Below are positions 1 to 8,719 of a DNA stretch of 64,000 bases, in pieces. The notes beneath the pieces are model-generated. The model saw only the letters and a program-made list of their open reading frames with translations. It did not search any database and had not been told where the DNA came from. How positions within the stretch are numbered: the stretch's first letter is position 1; every line of letters begins with the position of its first letter. The stretch is taken from contig NZ_AP027764.1 in assembly GCF_036503815.1 (NCBI RefSeq), positions 1,240,001 to 1,304,000 of the forward strand. The letters run 5' to 3'. The position numbers were made by a program, and so were the translations under genes. The stretch is from Escherichia coli (GTDB lineage: Bacteria; Pseudomonadota; Gammaproteobacteria; Enterobacterales; Enterobacteriaceae).

Positions 1-449
1 CGGCACTGTCAGGTGTACATCGCCAGACTGCTGCGGCAAGGCTGCAAAATCTACCCGTTGCAGGGGGGCATGAAAGCAACCTCAAGCTTTATCGGGTGGT
101 TGATATTGTGTCGGCATTTCTGGCATTACCACCGCCGGTTGCAGAAGGCGAAATGGACGCGCATGAGCGCAAAGCCTGGTATCAGTCTGAACGTGAGCGT
201 CTTAAGTTCGAACAGGAAACCGCACAACTCATTCCGGCCAGTGATGTCAGACGGGAGTTTGCCATCTGGGCAAAAGCGGTCGTGCAGGTGCTGGAGACAT
301 TACCGGATATTCTGGAACGTGACTGCGGTCTGCAGCCTGCCGCTGTGAGCCGTGTTCAGTCCATTATTGATGATCTGCGTGATCAGATAGCCCTGCGGGT
401 GACCGAAGCAGGTGCGGATGATGAGGAGGAATTACAGCAGGAGGAGTAA
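1..449 (+). CDS. Phage terminase small subunit (Nu1-like), 5' end outside the window
   Basis: The reading frame is open from the first base of the window, so the start lies to the left. The first visible residues (LSGVHRQTAAARL) look like the end of a winged-helix DNA-binding domain. They are followed by an acidic helical region ending in a run of Glu. In lambdoid phages this subunit binds cos and recruits the large subunit. Its stop overlaps the ATG of the large subunit by one base (TAATG), and that neighbour supports the assignment. Small terminase identity is by family resemblance and position. Roughly the N-terminal 20 to 30 residues are missing. Confidence 0.8.
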   Translation, partial: ALSGVHRQTAAARLQNLPVAGGHESNLKLYRVVDIVSAFLALPPPVAEGEMDAHERKAWYQSERERLKFEQETAQLIPASDVRREFAIWAKAVVQVLETLPDILERDCGLQPAAVSRVQSIIDDLRDQIALRVTEAGADDEEELQQEE

Positions 450-2551
450 TGCTGAATCAGGAAACCGCAAAGGCAGCACGAACCGATTCAGGTTATATCC
501 TTCGCGCACCGAGACGAATGCGGGTTGCTGATGCCGTTGCTCAGTATATGCGGGTGCCCATGGGGGCCGGGAACTCAGTCCCGTGGGATCCGCTGGTGGC
601 ACCGTATGTTATTGAGCCGATGAACTGCCTGGCCTCGCGTGAATACGACGCAGTGATATTTGTTGGTCCGGCACGAACCGGCAAGACTATCGGCCTGATT
701 GACGGCTGGGTGATTTACAACGTGATTTGCGATCCTGCGGATATGCTGATCATTCAGATGACGGAGGAAAAAGCCCGCGAACACTCCAAAAAACGACTTG
801 CCAGAACGTTTCGCGTCAGCCCGGAAGTGGTCAGTCGCCTGAGTCCGAACAAAAATGACAACAACGTTTATGACAGAACATTCCTTGCTGGCAACTACCT
901 GAAAATCGGCTGGCCGTCAGTAAATATCATGTCCTCATCAGATTATAAATGCGTCGCGCTGACGGATTATGACCGTTTTCCGGAAGATATTGATGGCGAG
1001 GGGGATGCCTTCTCTCTTGCCTCAAAACGTACCACCACATTTATGTCCAGTGGTATGACGCTGGTGGAGAGTTCCCCCGGCAGGGATGTGAAGGATGTGA
1101 AATGGCGACGGACTTCACCGCATGAGGCTCCGCCAACCACGGGGATACTGTCGCTCTATAACCGTGGCGATCGCCGTCGCTGGTACTGGCCCTGTCCACA
1201 CTGTGGTGAGTATTTTCAGCCCTGCGGCGATGTGGTTGCTGGTTTCCGTGATATTGCCGATCCCGTGCTGGCAAGTGAGGCGGCTTATATTCAGTGTCCT
1301 TCCTGTTCAGGACGGATTATGCCTGAACAAAAACGTGAGCTGAACGGACGTGGGGTCTGGTTGCGGGATGGGGAATCCATCAATGCGGATGGCAGTCGTT
1401 ATGGTGATCCCCGACGCTCACGTATTGCGTCATTTTGGATGGAGGGGCCGGCAGCTGCTTACCAGACACTCTCGCAACTCGTTTACAAACTGCTTACTGC
1501 AGAACAGGAATACGAGACAACCGGAAGTGAAGAAACACTCAAGACGGTTATCAATACCGACTGGGGATTACCTTATCTTCCCCGCGCCAGCATGGAGCAA
1601 CGAAAAAGTGAACTACTTGAGCAGCGGGCAGAGCCAGTTCCTTCCCGCAGTGTGCCGGATGGCGTTAATTTCCTTGTGGCGACAGTGGATGTGCAGGCGG
1701 GACGTCATCGCCGTTTTGTGGTTCAGGTAACGGGCTATGGCAGCCGTGGCGAACGCTGGATTATTGATCGTTACAACATCACGCAGTCATTGCGCGGTGA
1801 CAGCGACGGGGAGAGCCAGCGAATTGATCCGGCCAGCTATCCGGAAGACTGGGATGTCCTGCTGACGGATGTTTTTCATAAAAGCTGGCCGCTGGCCTCC
1901 GATCCTTCTCAACAAATGCGACTGATGGCAATGGCGGTGGACTCCGGCGGTGAAGACGGGGTCACTGATAATGCCTATAAATTCTGGCGTCGTTGCCGTC
2001 GTGATGGCCTTGGTAAACGTATTTACCTGTTTAAGGGCGACAGCATCCGGCGCGCAAAACTGATCACCCGTACATTCCCTGATAACACCGGACGAACGGG
2101 CCGACGGGCGCAGGCCGCAGGTGATGTGCCGCTCTGGCTTCTTCAGACGGATGCCCTGAAAGACCGGGTGAATAACGCGTTATGGCGTGACTCGCCAGGT
2201 CCCGGCTATGTGCATTTCCCTGACTGGCTGGGGAGCTGGTTTTACGACGAACTGACGTATGAAGAGCGGAGCAGTGACGGGAAATGGAGTAAGCCGGGTC
2301 GCGGTGCCAACGAAGCTTTTGACCTGATGGTGTATGCCGAGGCTCTGGTCATTCTGCATGGATACGAAAAGATCCGCTGGCCGGATGCACCGGAGTGGGC
2401 GAGCCGGGAAACCTGGCTGGAGTGTGTCCCGGACAGTACCGAACCGTCACCCTCACCGGAACCGGTATCCACGCCTGTTAAAAAACAAAAACGGAAGAAA
2501 ACAGTAACTGACGATGTTAACCCCTGGCTGACTTCCGGAGGATGGTTATGA
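449..2551 (+). CDS. Phage terminase large subunit, lambda gpA family
   Basis: Packaging motor and cos-cleaving nuclease of a lambda-like phage, 700 residues. A Walker A motif GPARTGKT lies at residues 73-80. A Walker-B-like stretch VALTDYDRFPED follows near 169-180. Two CxxC pairs (C249/C252 and C283/C286) look like the zinc-binding knuckle typical of the GpA family. The C-terminal half should hold the endonuclease domain. The tail is Pro/Ser/Lys rich, where lambda gpA contacts the portal. The gene starts within the TAA of the small subunit and ends overlapping gpW by four bases (ATGA). The length is slightly above lambda gpA (641). Confidence 0.95.
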   Translation: MLNQETAKAARTDSGYILRAPRRMRVADAVAQYMRVPMGAGNSVPWDPLVAPYVIEPMNCLASREYDAVIFVGPARTGKTIGLIDGWVIYNVICDPADMLIIQMTEEKAREHSKKRLARTFRVSPEVVSRLSPNKNDNNVYDRTFLAGNYLKIGWPSVNIMSSSDYKCVALTDYDRFPEDIDGEGDAFSLASKRTTTFMSSGMTLVESSPGRDVKDVKWRRTSPHEAPPTTGILSLYNRGDRRRWYWPCPHCGEYFQPCGDVVAGFRDIADPVLASEAAYIQCPSCSGRIMPEQKRELNGRGVWLRDGESINADGSRYGDPRRSRIASFWMEGPAAAYQTLSQLVYKLLTAEQEYETTGSEETLKTVINTDWGLPYLPRASMEQRKSELLEQRAEPVPSRSVPDGVNFLVATVDVQAGRHRRFVVQVTGYGSRGERWIIDRYNITQSLRGDSDGESQRIDPASYPEDWDVLLTDVFHKSWPLASDPSQQMRLMAMAVDSGGEDGVTDNAYKFWRRCRRDGLGKRIYLFKGDSIRRAKLITRTFPDNTGRTGRRAQAAGDVPLWLLQTDALKDRVNNALWRDSPGPGYVHFPDWLGSWFYDELTYEERSSDGKWSKPGRGANEAFDLMVYAEALVILHGYEKIRWPDAPEWASRETWLECVPDSTEPSPSPEPVSTPVKKQKRKKTVTDDVNPWLTSGGWL

Positions 2552-2760
2552 ATCAGAATGATATCGAAGCCATGATTCAGCGTTATACGGAAGCTGAAAT
2601 GGCGGTGCTGGACGGAAAATCCGTCACCTTTAATGGTCAGCAGATGACCATGGAAAACTTATCTGAGATCCGGCAGGGACGGCAGGAGTGGGAGCGCCGC
2701 CTTGCGGCTCTGATTACACGACGACGGGGGCATCCCGGGTACCGGCTGGCGAGGTTCTGA
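2548..2760 (+). CDS. Head-tail joining protein, gpW-like
   Basis: Small protein of 70 residues with a central QQMTMENLSEI stretch, matching the gpW family, which plugs the portal and accepts the tail connector. Two in-frame ATGs exist. The one at 2548 is preferred because the GAGG at 2538-2541 then sits about seven bases upstream and the ATGA overlap with terminase gives translational coupling; an ATG at 2542 would lie on the ribosome-binding site. The stop overlaps the portal start (TGATG). Lambda gpW has 68 residues. Confidence 0.85.
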   Translation: MNQNDIEAMIQRYTEAEMAVLDGKSVTFNGQQMTMENLSEIRQGRQEWERRLAALITRRRGHPGYRLARF

Positions 2761-4268
2761 TGGCAATTCTTGATGATGTGATTGGCGTTTTTTCACCAGG
2801 ATGGAAAGCGGCAAGGCTGCGTTCCCGTGCGGTGATCCAGGCTTATGAGGCCGTAAAAACGACGCGGACACACAAAGCCCGGCGGGAAAACCGAACTGCC
2901 GACCAGTTAAGCCAGTACGGGGCCGTGTCGTTACGTGAGCAGGCCCGTTACCTTGATAACAACCACGATCTGGTTATTGGTGTATTTGACAAGCTGGAAG
3001 AACGGGTGGTGGGGAAAAACGGGATTATTGTCGAGCCACATCCGGTATTACGCAATGGGGCCATTGCCCGTGATCTGGCAGCGGAGATACGCACCCGATG
3101 GAGTGAATGGTCTGTCAGTCCGGAAGTCACCGGGCAGTTTACCCGTCCGATGCTGGAACGTCTGATGCTGCGTACCTGGCTGCGCGATGGTGAGGTGTTT
3201 GCCCAGATGGTTTCCGGGCGCATAAACAGCCTGACGCCTTCTGCCGGTGTTCATTTCTGGCTGGAGGCGCTCGAGCCGGACTTTATTCCCATGACCAGTG
3301 ATGAGAGCAACAGGCTGAATCAGGGCGTGTTTGTTGATGACTGGGGGCGTCCCGAAAAATATCTGGTGTATAAAAGCCGTCCCGTATCCGGGCGGCAGAT
3401 GGAAACCAAAGAAGTGGATGCAGAGCGAATGCTGCATCTTAAATTTGTTCGCCGTCTGCACCAGATGCGCGGGACGTCTTTGTTGTCCGGTGTGCTGATC
3501 CGCCTCAGTGCCCTGAAAGAGTATGAAGATTCTGAGCTGACTGCAGCAAGGATCGCCGCTGCTCTGGGGATGTACATCCGGAAAGGCGACGGGCAGAGCT
3601 ATGAACCGGATGGTAATGGCAGCAAGGAGAATGAACGCGAGCTTACCATTCAGCCAGGCATTATTTACGACGATCTGAAACCCGGCGAAGAAATCGGAAT
3701 GGTGAAGTCGGATCGTCCCAATCCTAACCTTGAAACTTTTCGTAATGGTCAGTTGCGTGCCGTGGCGGCGGGCAGTCGTCTGAGTTTTTCCAGTACGGCA
3801 CGCAACTATAACGGCACTTACAGCGCCCAGCGTCAGGAACTGGTTGAGTCTACTGATGGCTACCTGATCCTGCAGGACTGGTTTATTGGTGCCGTCACCC
3901 GCCCGATGTATCGTGCCTGGCTGAAACAGGCTGTGGCATCCGGTGTTATCAGGCTACCCCGCGATCTTGACCGTTCTTCACTGTATACCGCGGTGTATTC
4001 CGGACCGGTGATGCCGTGGATTGACCCTGTTAAGGAGGCTGAGGCCTGGAAAATCCAGATTCGTGGTGGAGCGGCGACAGAATCAGACTGGGTACGTGCA
4101 GGTGGTCGTAATCCGGATGATGTCAAACGTCGGCGCAAGGCCGAAATTGATGAAAACCGCAAGCTGGATCTGGTATTTGATACCGATCCAGCCAGTGATA
4201 AAGGAGGCAGCAGTGCCGCAACGAAACGACAGGAGCCGCAGCACACCGACGACCAGTCCGAAGAATAA
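2760..4268 (+). CDS. Portal protein, lambda gpB family
   Basis: Predicted portal, 502 residues, forming the dodecameric DNA channel at one capsid vertex. The chosen ATG at 2760 overlaps the gpW stop and gives the N-terminus MAILDDVIG; an upstream in-frame ATG at 2688 would run back over gpW. Family features include the early TADQLSQYGAVSLREQARYLDNN region and the later SFSSTARNYNGTYSAQRQ stretch, which are typical of lambda-type portals. The last 56 bases overlap the protease/capsid gene, whose strong ribosome-binding site lies inside this frame. Confidence 0.95.
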   Translation: MAILDDVIGVFSPGWKAARLRSRAVIQAYEAVKTTRTHKARRENRTADQLSQYGAVSLREQARYLDNNHDLVIGVFDKLEERVVGKNGIIVEPHPVLRNGAIARDLAAEIRTRWSEWSVSPEVTGQFTRPMLERLMLRTWLRDGEVFAQMVSGRINSLTPSAGVHFWLEALEPDFIPMTSDESNRLNQGVFVDDWGRPEKYLVYKSRPVSGRQMETKEVDAERMLHLKFVRRLHQMRGTSLLSGVLIRLSALKEYEDSELTAARIAAALGMYIRKGDGQSYEPDGNGSKENERELTIQPGIIYDDLKPGEEIGMVKSDRPNPNLETFRNGQLRAVAAGSRLSFSSTARNYNGTYSAQRQELVESTDGYLILQDWFIGAVTRPMYRAWLKQAVASGVIRLPRDLDRSSLYTAVYSGPVMPWIDPVKEAEAWKIQIRGGAATESDWVRAGGRNPDDVKRRRKAEIDENRKLDLVFDTDPASDKGGSSAATKRQEPQHTDDQSEE

Positions 4269-6240
4269 TTCCTGGTTCAGGATGCAGGCTGGTCACCAGA
4301 GTGACGCGGATATTTATATTTATGACGAGATTGGTTTCTGGGGTGTTACAGCGAAGCAGTTTATCAGTGATCTGAATGCACTGGGCGATATCACCCACAT
4401 TAATCTCCATATTAATTCACCGGGTGGCGATGTCTTTGAAGGCATCGCCATTTTTAATGCGCTGAAAACACATGGTGCGTCCATTACCGTTTATGTCGAC
4501 GGTGTGGCGGCGTCAATGGCGTCGGTCATTGCGATGGTGGGAAACCCGGTCATTATGCCGGAAAACACCTTCATGATGATTCATAAACCATTTGGCTTTA
4601 CGGGCGGTGATGCGGAGGACATGCGCACCTATGCCGACCTGCTCGATAAAGTTGAGGCGGTTCTGTTACCCGCTTATGCACAGAAAACCGGGAAAACCAC
4701 CGATGAAATTGCTGCCATGCTGGCGGATGAGACCTGGATGTCCGGTGCCGAATGTCTGGCACATGGATTTGCTGATCAGGTAACGCCAGCCGTTAAGGCA
4801 ATGGCATGTATTCAGTCAAAACGTACAGAGGAATTTAAAAAGATGCCGGAATCCATTCGAAACATGATTACTCCGCCACGCAACAGTGCTCCACGCGTAC
4901 AGGATGATGAACCTGCAGCCTCCCGGACGCCAGTGCAGGCAGCAGCACCCGTGGTGGATGAAAACAGTATCCGTGCGCAGGTACTGGCAGAGCAAAAAGC
5001 GCGTGTAAACGGTATTAATGATCTGTTTGCCATGTTTGGCGGGCGTTATCAGACGCTGCAGGCTCAGTGTCTTGCCGATCCTGAATGTTCGCTGGAGCAG
5101 GCCCGCGAAAAGCTGTTGAACGAGATGGGGCGCGAGTCCACGCCATCCAATAAAAATACCCCGGCTCATATTTATGCCGGTAACGGTAATTTTGTGGGGG
5201 ACGGGATCCGCCAGGCGCTGATGGCGCGTGCCGGATTTGAAAAAACCGAACGTGATAATGTCTACAACGGGATGACCCTGCGTGAATATGCCCGTATGTC
5301 ACTGACTGAACGGGGTATTGGGGTTTCCAGTTATAACCCGATGCAGATGGTCGGTGCGGCGTTCACACACAGTACGTCTGACTTCGGTAATATTCTGCTG
5401 GATGTTGCGAACAAAGCCATTCTGCAGGGCTGGGAAGATGCCCCTGAAACCTATGAACAGTGGACGCGGAAAGGTCAGTTGTCTGATTTTAAAATTGCCC
5501 ATCGTGTGGGTATGGGGGGCTTCAGTGCTCTGCGTCAGGTGCGTGAAGGGGCGGAATATAAATACGTCACCACCGGAGATAAACAGGCCACTATTGCACT
5601 GGCGACCTATGGCGAGCTGTTCAGTATCACCCGTCAGGCCATTATCAATGATGATCTGAATATGCTGACCGATGTCCCGATGAAACTGGGCCGTGCGGCG
5701 AAATCCACTATTGCCGATCTGGTTTATGCCATTCTGACGTCTAACCCGAAAATCTCCACAGATAATGTAAGTCTGTTCGATAAAGCGAAACATGCAAACG
5801 TACTGGAGAGCGCTGCAATGGACGTGGCATCGCTGGATAAAGCCCGCCAGTTGATGCGCGTTCAGAAAGAGGGGGAGCGTCATCTGAATATTCGTCCTGC
5901 GTTCGTACTGGTACCGACGGCGATGGAGTCTGTTGCTAACCAGGTCATTCGCTCCTCAAGTGTCAAGGGGGCTGACATTAACGCCGGTATTATTAACCCG
6001 GTGAAAGATTTTGCGACCGTTATTGCAGAGCCTCGTCTTGATGATAACAGCCAGACCACTTTCTACCTGGCTGCGTCCAAAGGCTCCGATACGATTGAAG
6101 TGGCTTATCTCAACGGTGTGGATACGCCATATATTGATCAGATGGAGGGCTTCAGTGTGGATGGCGTGACAACGAAAGTGCGTATTGACGCCGGTGTCGC
6201 GCCAGTTGATCACCGCGGTCTGGTGAAATGTACGGCGTAA
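4213..6240 (+). CDS. ClpP-like prohead protease fused to major capsid protein
   Basis: One 675-residue frame joins two head proteins. Residues about 30-210 are a ClpP/SppA-like serine protease: SPGG at 69-72, the nucleophile in GVAASMAS (S101) and the histidine in MMIHKP (H124). A charged, helical region (about 230-330) may act as a scaffold. The rest (about 345-675) resembles a major capsid protein. The GTG at 4213 is chosen because AAGGAGG at 4201-4207 lies five bases upstream; the frame stays open further up. In lambda the protease, scaffold and capsid are separate genes. An internal ATG at 4843 could give a protease-free product. The fusion is known in related lambdoid prophages. Confidence 0.9.
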   Translation: MPQRNDRSRSTPTTSPKNNSWFRMQAGHQSDADIYIYDEIGFWGVTAKQFISDLNALGDITHINLHINSPGGDVFEGIAIFNALKTHGASITVYVDGVAASMASVIAMVGNPVIMPENTFMMIHKPFGFTGGDAEDMRTYADLLDKVEAVLLPAYAQKTGKTTDEIAAMLADETWMSGAECLAHGFADQVTPAVKAMACIQSKRTEEFKKMPESIRNMITPPRNSAPRVQDDEPAASRTPVQAAAPVVDENSIRAQVLAEQKARVNGINDLFAMFGGRYQTLQAQCLADPECSLEQAREKLLNEMGRESTPSNKNTPAHIYAGNGNFVGDGIRQALMARAGFEKTERDNVYNGMTLREYARMSLTERGIGVSSYNPMQMVGAAFTHSTSDFGNILLDVANKAILQGWEDAPETYEQWTRKGQLSDFKIAHRVGMGGFSALRQVREGAEYKYVTTGDKQATIALATYGELFSITRQAIINDDLNMLTDVPMKLGRAAKSTIADLVYAILTSNPKISTDNVSLFDKAKHANVLESAAMDVASLDKARQLMRVQKEGERHLNIRPAFVLVPTAMESVANQVIRSSSVKGADINAGIINPVKDFATVIAEPRLDDNSQTTFYLAASKGSDTIEVAYLNGVDTPYIDQMEGFSVDGVTTKVRIDAGVAPVDHRGLVKCTA

Positions 6241-6264
6241 ACGTCGCAGACAACAACTCTGATG

Positions 6265-6283
6265 GCCCGTAAGGGCTTTTTTT
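6265..6283 (+). terminator. Hairpin with U-tract after the capsid gene
   Basis: GCCC/GGGC stem (6265-6268 with 6273-6276) closed by a GTAA loop and followed by seven T. A second stronger stem (CAGCCCC with GGGGCTG, 6295-6313) follows just before the ribosome-binding site of the next gene. The first looks like a short, weak intrinsic terminator. Late transcription with Q antitermination would read through it. Confidence 0.5.
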
Positions 6284-6326
6284 GTACCTGAAATCAGCCC
6301 CTGAACGGGGCTGTGCGGAGACAGTT

Positions 6327-6650
6327 ATGGCAAAGAATTTTGTAGAAGAAGGAAAAACGGTGGCGATTGTTGCCAGTGCAGCCATCAGCAGCGGAGATCT
6401 GGTGCAGGTGGGCGATGTTTTTGCGGTGGCGCTGACCGATATTCCACAGGGTGAAACAGGCGACGGCCTGACCGAAGGTGTGTTTATGCTGCCTAAGCTG
6501 AAAACGGATGACATGAAAACGGGTAAGAAGGTTTATCTGAAGTCCGGAAAAGTTCAGCTGACTAACAGCGGCTCTGATCCGCTGGTCGGGGTTGTCTGGG
6601 CAGATGCTGGAACCAGTGCAGAAGAAGTGCCGGTAAAACTCAATGTCTGA
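6327..6650 (+). CDS. Capsid decoration-type protein (DUF2190 family)
   Basis: 107 residues, MAKNFVEEGKTVAIVAS onward, rich in Gly and Val with a beta-barrel-like pattern (SSGDLVQVGDVFAVAL). It matches the DUF2190 family that sits directly after capsid genes and is thought to stabilise the shell, the place of gpD in lambda. The start at 6327 has GGAG nearby at 6317-6320 and conserves the family N-terminus; the open frame extends upstream to 6282 without a good site. The stop overlaps the next gene by eight bases. Confidence 0.8.
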   Translation: MAKNFVEEGKTVAIVASAAISSGDLVQVGDVFAVALTDIPQGETGDGLTEGVFMLPKLKTDDMKTGKKVYLKSGKVQLTNSGSDPLVGVVWADAGTSAEEVPVKLNV

Positions 6651-6918
6651 TCCCTTTTCCCGGTTGGCAGCGCGTATGGATGCTATCACGGTCAGAAAGA
6701 TGGGAAAGACAGCCTCGATTAATGATGTCGATATGACTGTGATCCCGGGAGAAACACTGGCAGAGCTGAATGCTCTGTCCGGACCTGCGGTCTCTCTGGT
6801 GGTGTTTTCTTCGGGATACCGCCCACGGCGCGGGGATCGCGTTGTTTATGACGGACAACAATGGACGGTCACACGGCATGAACGCTTTAACGGTAAGCCA
6901 ATGATCTTTATTGAGTAA
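6643..6918 (+). CDS. Head-tail connector protein (Gifsy-2 / gpFII-like)
   Basis: 91 residues, MSDPFSRLAARMDAITVRKMG onward. The second half (GYRPRRGDRVVYDGQQWTVTRHERFNGKPMIFIE) is the small beta-barrel seen in the Gifsy-2 prophage family, often mislabelled as an ATP-binding sugar transporter. Its position between decoration protein and the tail-terminator genes is that of gpFII in lambda, which joins head and tail. The start overlaps the previous stop. Function is inferred from family and order. Confidence 0.7.
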   Translation: MSDPFSRLAARMDAITVRKMGKTASINDVDMTVIPGETLAELNALSGPAVSLVVFSSGYRPRRGDRVVYDGQQWTVTRHERFNGKPMIFIE

Positions 6919-6929
6919 AGAGGTGTGGG

Positions 6930-7508
6930 ATGAAGGGGCTTGAGAATGCCATCCGTAATCTGAACAGCCTTGATACCCGTATGGTGCCACAGGCCAGCGC
7001 ATGGGCGATAAACCGTGTGGCACAGAAAGCGGTCTCTGTTGCCACCCGGCAGGTTGCCGGGAATACCGTTGCGGGAGATAACCAGGTGAAAGGGATCCCC
7101 CTGAAACTGGTACGTCAGCGTGTCCGGGTGTTTAAAGCCAGTCCGTCAGGAAAAATGACGGCCAGGATCCGCGTTAACCGGGGCAATCTGCCCGCCATTA
7201 AGCTGGGGACAGCCCGGGTCAGACTGGCCCGGCGTGGTGGAAAACTGCAGTACCGTGGCAGTGTGCTGAAGGTGGGTAAATATCTTTTCCGGGATGCGTT
7301 TATTCAGCAACTGGCGAATGGTCGCTGGCATGTGATGCGGCGTATTGATGGCAAAAATCGTTACCCCATTGATGTGGTGAAAATCCCGCTGTCCGGACCG
7401 CTGACACAGGCATTTGAAGATGCCCGCGACCGCATCATTGCTGCGGAAATGCCGAAACAGCTGGGGTATGCACTGAAACAACAACTGAGGTTATGGCTGA
7501 CCCGATGA
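6930..7508 (+). CDS. Minor tail protein Z
   Basis: 192 residues, basic (many Arg and Lys), matching the prophage minor tail protein Z family. Lambda gpZ acts at the head-proximal end of the tail and is needed for correct DNA positioning and infectivity. AGAGGTGTGGG upstream of 6930 supplies the ribosome-binding site. The last bases overlap the start of the U gene, either as ATGA at 7505-7508 or with an earlier ATG at 7493. Confidence 0.85.
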   Translation: MKGLENAIRNLNSLDTRMVPQASAWAINRVAQKAVSVATRQVAGNTVAGDNQVKGIPLKLVRQRVRVFKASPSGKMTARIRVNRGNLPAIKLGTARVRLARRGGKLQYRGSVLKVGKYLFRDAFIQQLANGRWHVMRRIDGKNRYPIDVVKIPLSGPLTQAFEDARDRIIAAEMPKQLGYALKQQLRLWLTR

Positions 7509-7906
7509 ACCGACATACACAAATCCGCCAGGTCGTACTGGCACGCCTTCGGGAACAGTGTGGAGACAGCGCCACGTTTTTTGACGGACTTCCGGCATTT
7601 GTTGATGCGCAGGAACTGCCTGCCGTGGCGGTGTGGCTGAGTGATGCTCAGTACACCGGAAAAATGACGGATGAAGATGACTGGCAGGCTGTTCTGCATA
7701 TTGCTGTCTTCATCCGGGCACAGGCACCGGATTCAGAGCTGGATATGTGGATGGAGAGCACCATTTTCCCGGCCCTGAATGATGTACCGGCACTTTCCGG
7801 ACTCATCGACACCCTGATCCCACTCGGTTTTAACTATCAACGTGATAATGAGATGGCCACCTGGGCGATGGCGGAAATCACGTACCAGATCACGTACACG
7901 AATTAA
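7505..7906 (+). CDS. Tail terminator protein U
   Basis: 133 residues in the gpU family: ATFFDGLPAFVDAQELPAVAVWLSDAQYTG aligns with lambda gpU, including the PDSELDMWMES block. gpU forms a hexameric ring that stops tail tube growth and docks to the head. The ATG at 7505 gives the N-terminus MNRHTQIR, which fits lambda MKHTELR, and overlaps the Z stop as ATGA. An ATG at 7493 in the same frame (MADP) is an alternative but lies only two bases from the GAGG. The exact start is uncertain. Confidence 0.85.
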   Translation: MNRHTQIRQVVLARLREQCGDSATFFDGLPAFVDAQELPAVAVWLSDAQYTGKMTDEDDWQAVLHIAVFIRAQAPDSELDMWMESTIFPALNDVPALSGLIDTLIPLGFNYQRDNEMATWAMAEITYQITYTN

Positions 7907-7916
7907 GGAGGTGGCA

Positions 7917-8660
7917 ATGACCACACCAAATCCACTGGCAAAAACTAAAGGTGCGGGAACGACGTTCTGGATGTACACCGGCAAGGGCGATGCGTTTGCG
8001 AACCCTTTATCGGACACTGACTGGCTGCGTCTTGCGATGGTGAAGGATCTGCAACCTGGCGAAATGACCGCTGATGCAGAAGATGACACTTATCTCGATG
8101 ATGAAGATGCAGACTGGAAAACGACAACCCAGGGGCAGAAATCCGTCGGTGATACTTCGGCGACGCTGGCCTGGCGTCCGGGTGACAGCGGGCAGAAAAA
8201 ACTGGTTCAGTTGTTCGACTCCGGTGAAGTCTGCGCGTTTCGTATCAAATATCCCAACGGTACTGTTGATGTTTTCCGTGGCTGGCTGAGTTCACTGGGT
8301 AAAACCATTGCCTCAAAAGACGTGATGACCCGCACCGTGAAAATCAGCGGTGTGGGGCGTCCATATCTGGCAGAGGAGGGCACTGAAACTGTGGGCGTTA
8401 CCGGGCTGACGGTGGCACCGGCATCCGCCAGTGTCAATGTGGGAGCAACCACCACGCTGACCTTTACAGTAAAACCTGACGGAGCCAGTGACAAAGCGAT
8501 CAGTGTGCATTCGACAGATCCACAGACAGCCACTGTGACCCTGAACGGACTTGTGGCCACGGTGAAAGGCGTGAAGCAGGGCAGCGTCAGCATTGTGGGC
8601 ATGACTTCTGACGGCGATTTTGTGGCAGTGGCTACGGTGGCTGTCAGCGCCGCAGGTTAA
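7917..8660 (+). CDS. Major tail tube protein V
   Basis: 247 residues, almost the lambda gpV length of 246. The N-terminal domain (to about residue 155) is the tube-forming part, and the C-terminal part (VTGLTVAPASASVNVGATTTL onward) is a bacterial Ig-like (BIG2) domain that protrudes from the tail surface, as in lambda. AAGGAGGT at 7905-7912 sets the start at 7917; the frame is open upstream but shadows U. It is the most abundant tail protein. Confidence 0.92.
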   Translation: MTTPNPLAKTKGAGTTFWMYTGKGDAFANPLSDTDWLRLAMVKDLQPGEMTADAEDDTYLDDEDADWKTTTQGQKSVGDTSATLAWRPGDSGQKKLVQLFDSGEVCAFRIKYPNGTVDVFRGWLSSLGKTIASKDVMTRTVKISGVGRPYLAEEGTETVGVTGLTVAPASASVNVGATTTLTFTVKPDGASDKAISVHSTDPQTATVTLNGLVATVKGVKQGSVSIVGMTSDGDFVAVATVAVSAAG

Positions 8661-8681
8661 CAGGATGATACTCATCATTTG

Positions 8682-8703
8682 CCCCGGTTATCCGGGGTTT
8701 TTT
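8682..8703 (+). terminator. Hairpin and U-tract between V and G
   Basis: CCCCGG (8682-8687), loop TTAT, CCGGGG (8692-8697), then six T. A six-base-pair GC stem placed right after the major tail gene, in a spacer before gene G. It may lower expression of the downstream minor genes relative to V. Confidence 0.6.
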
Positions 8704-8719
8704 GCAGGTGGAGAATATG

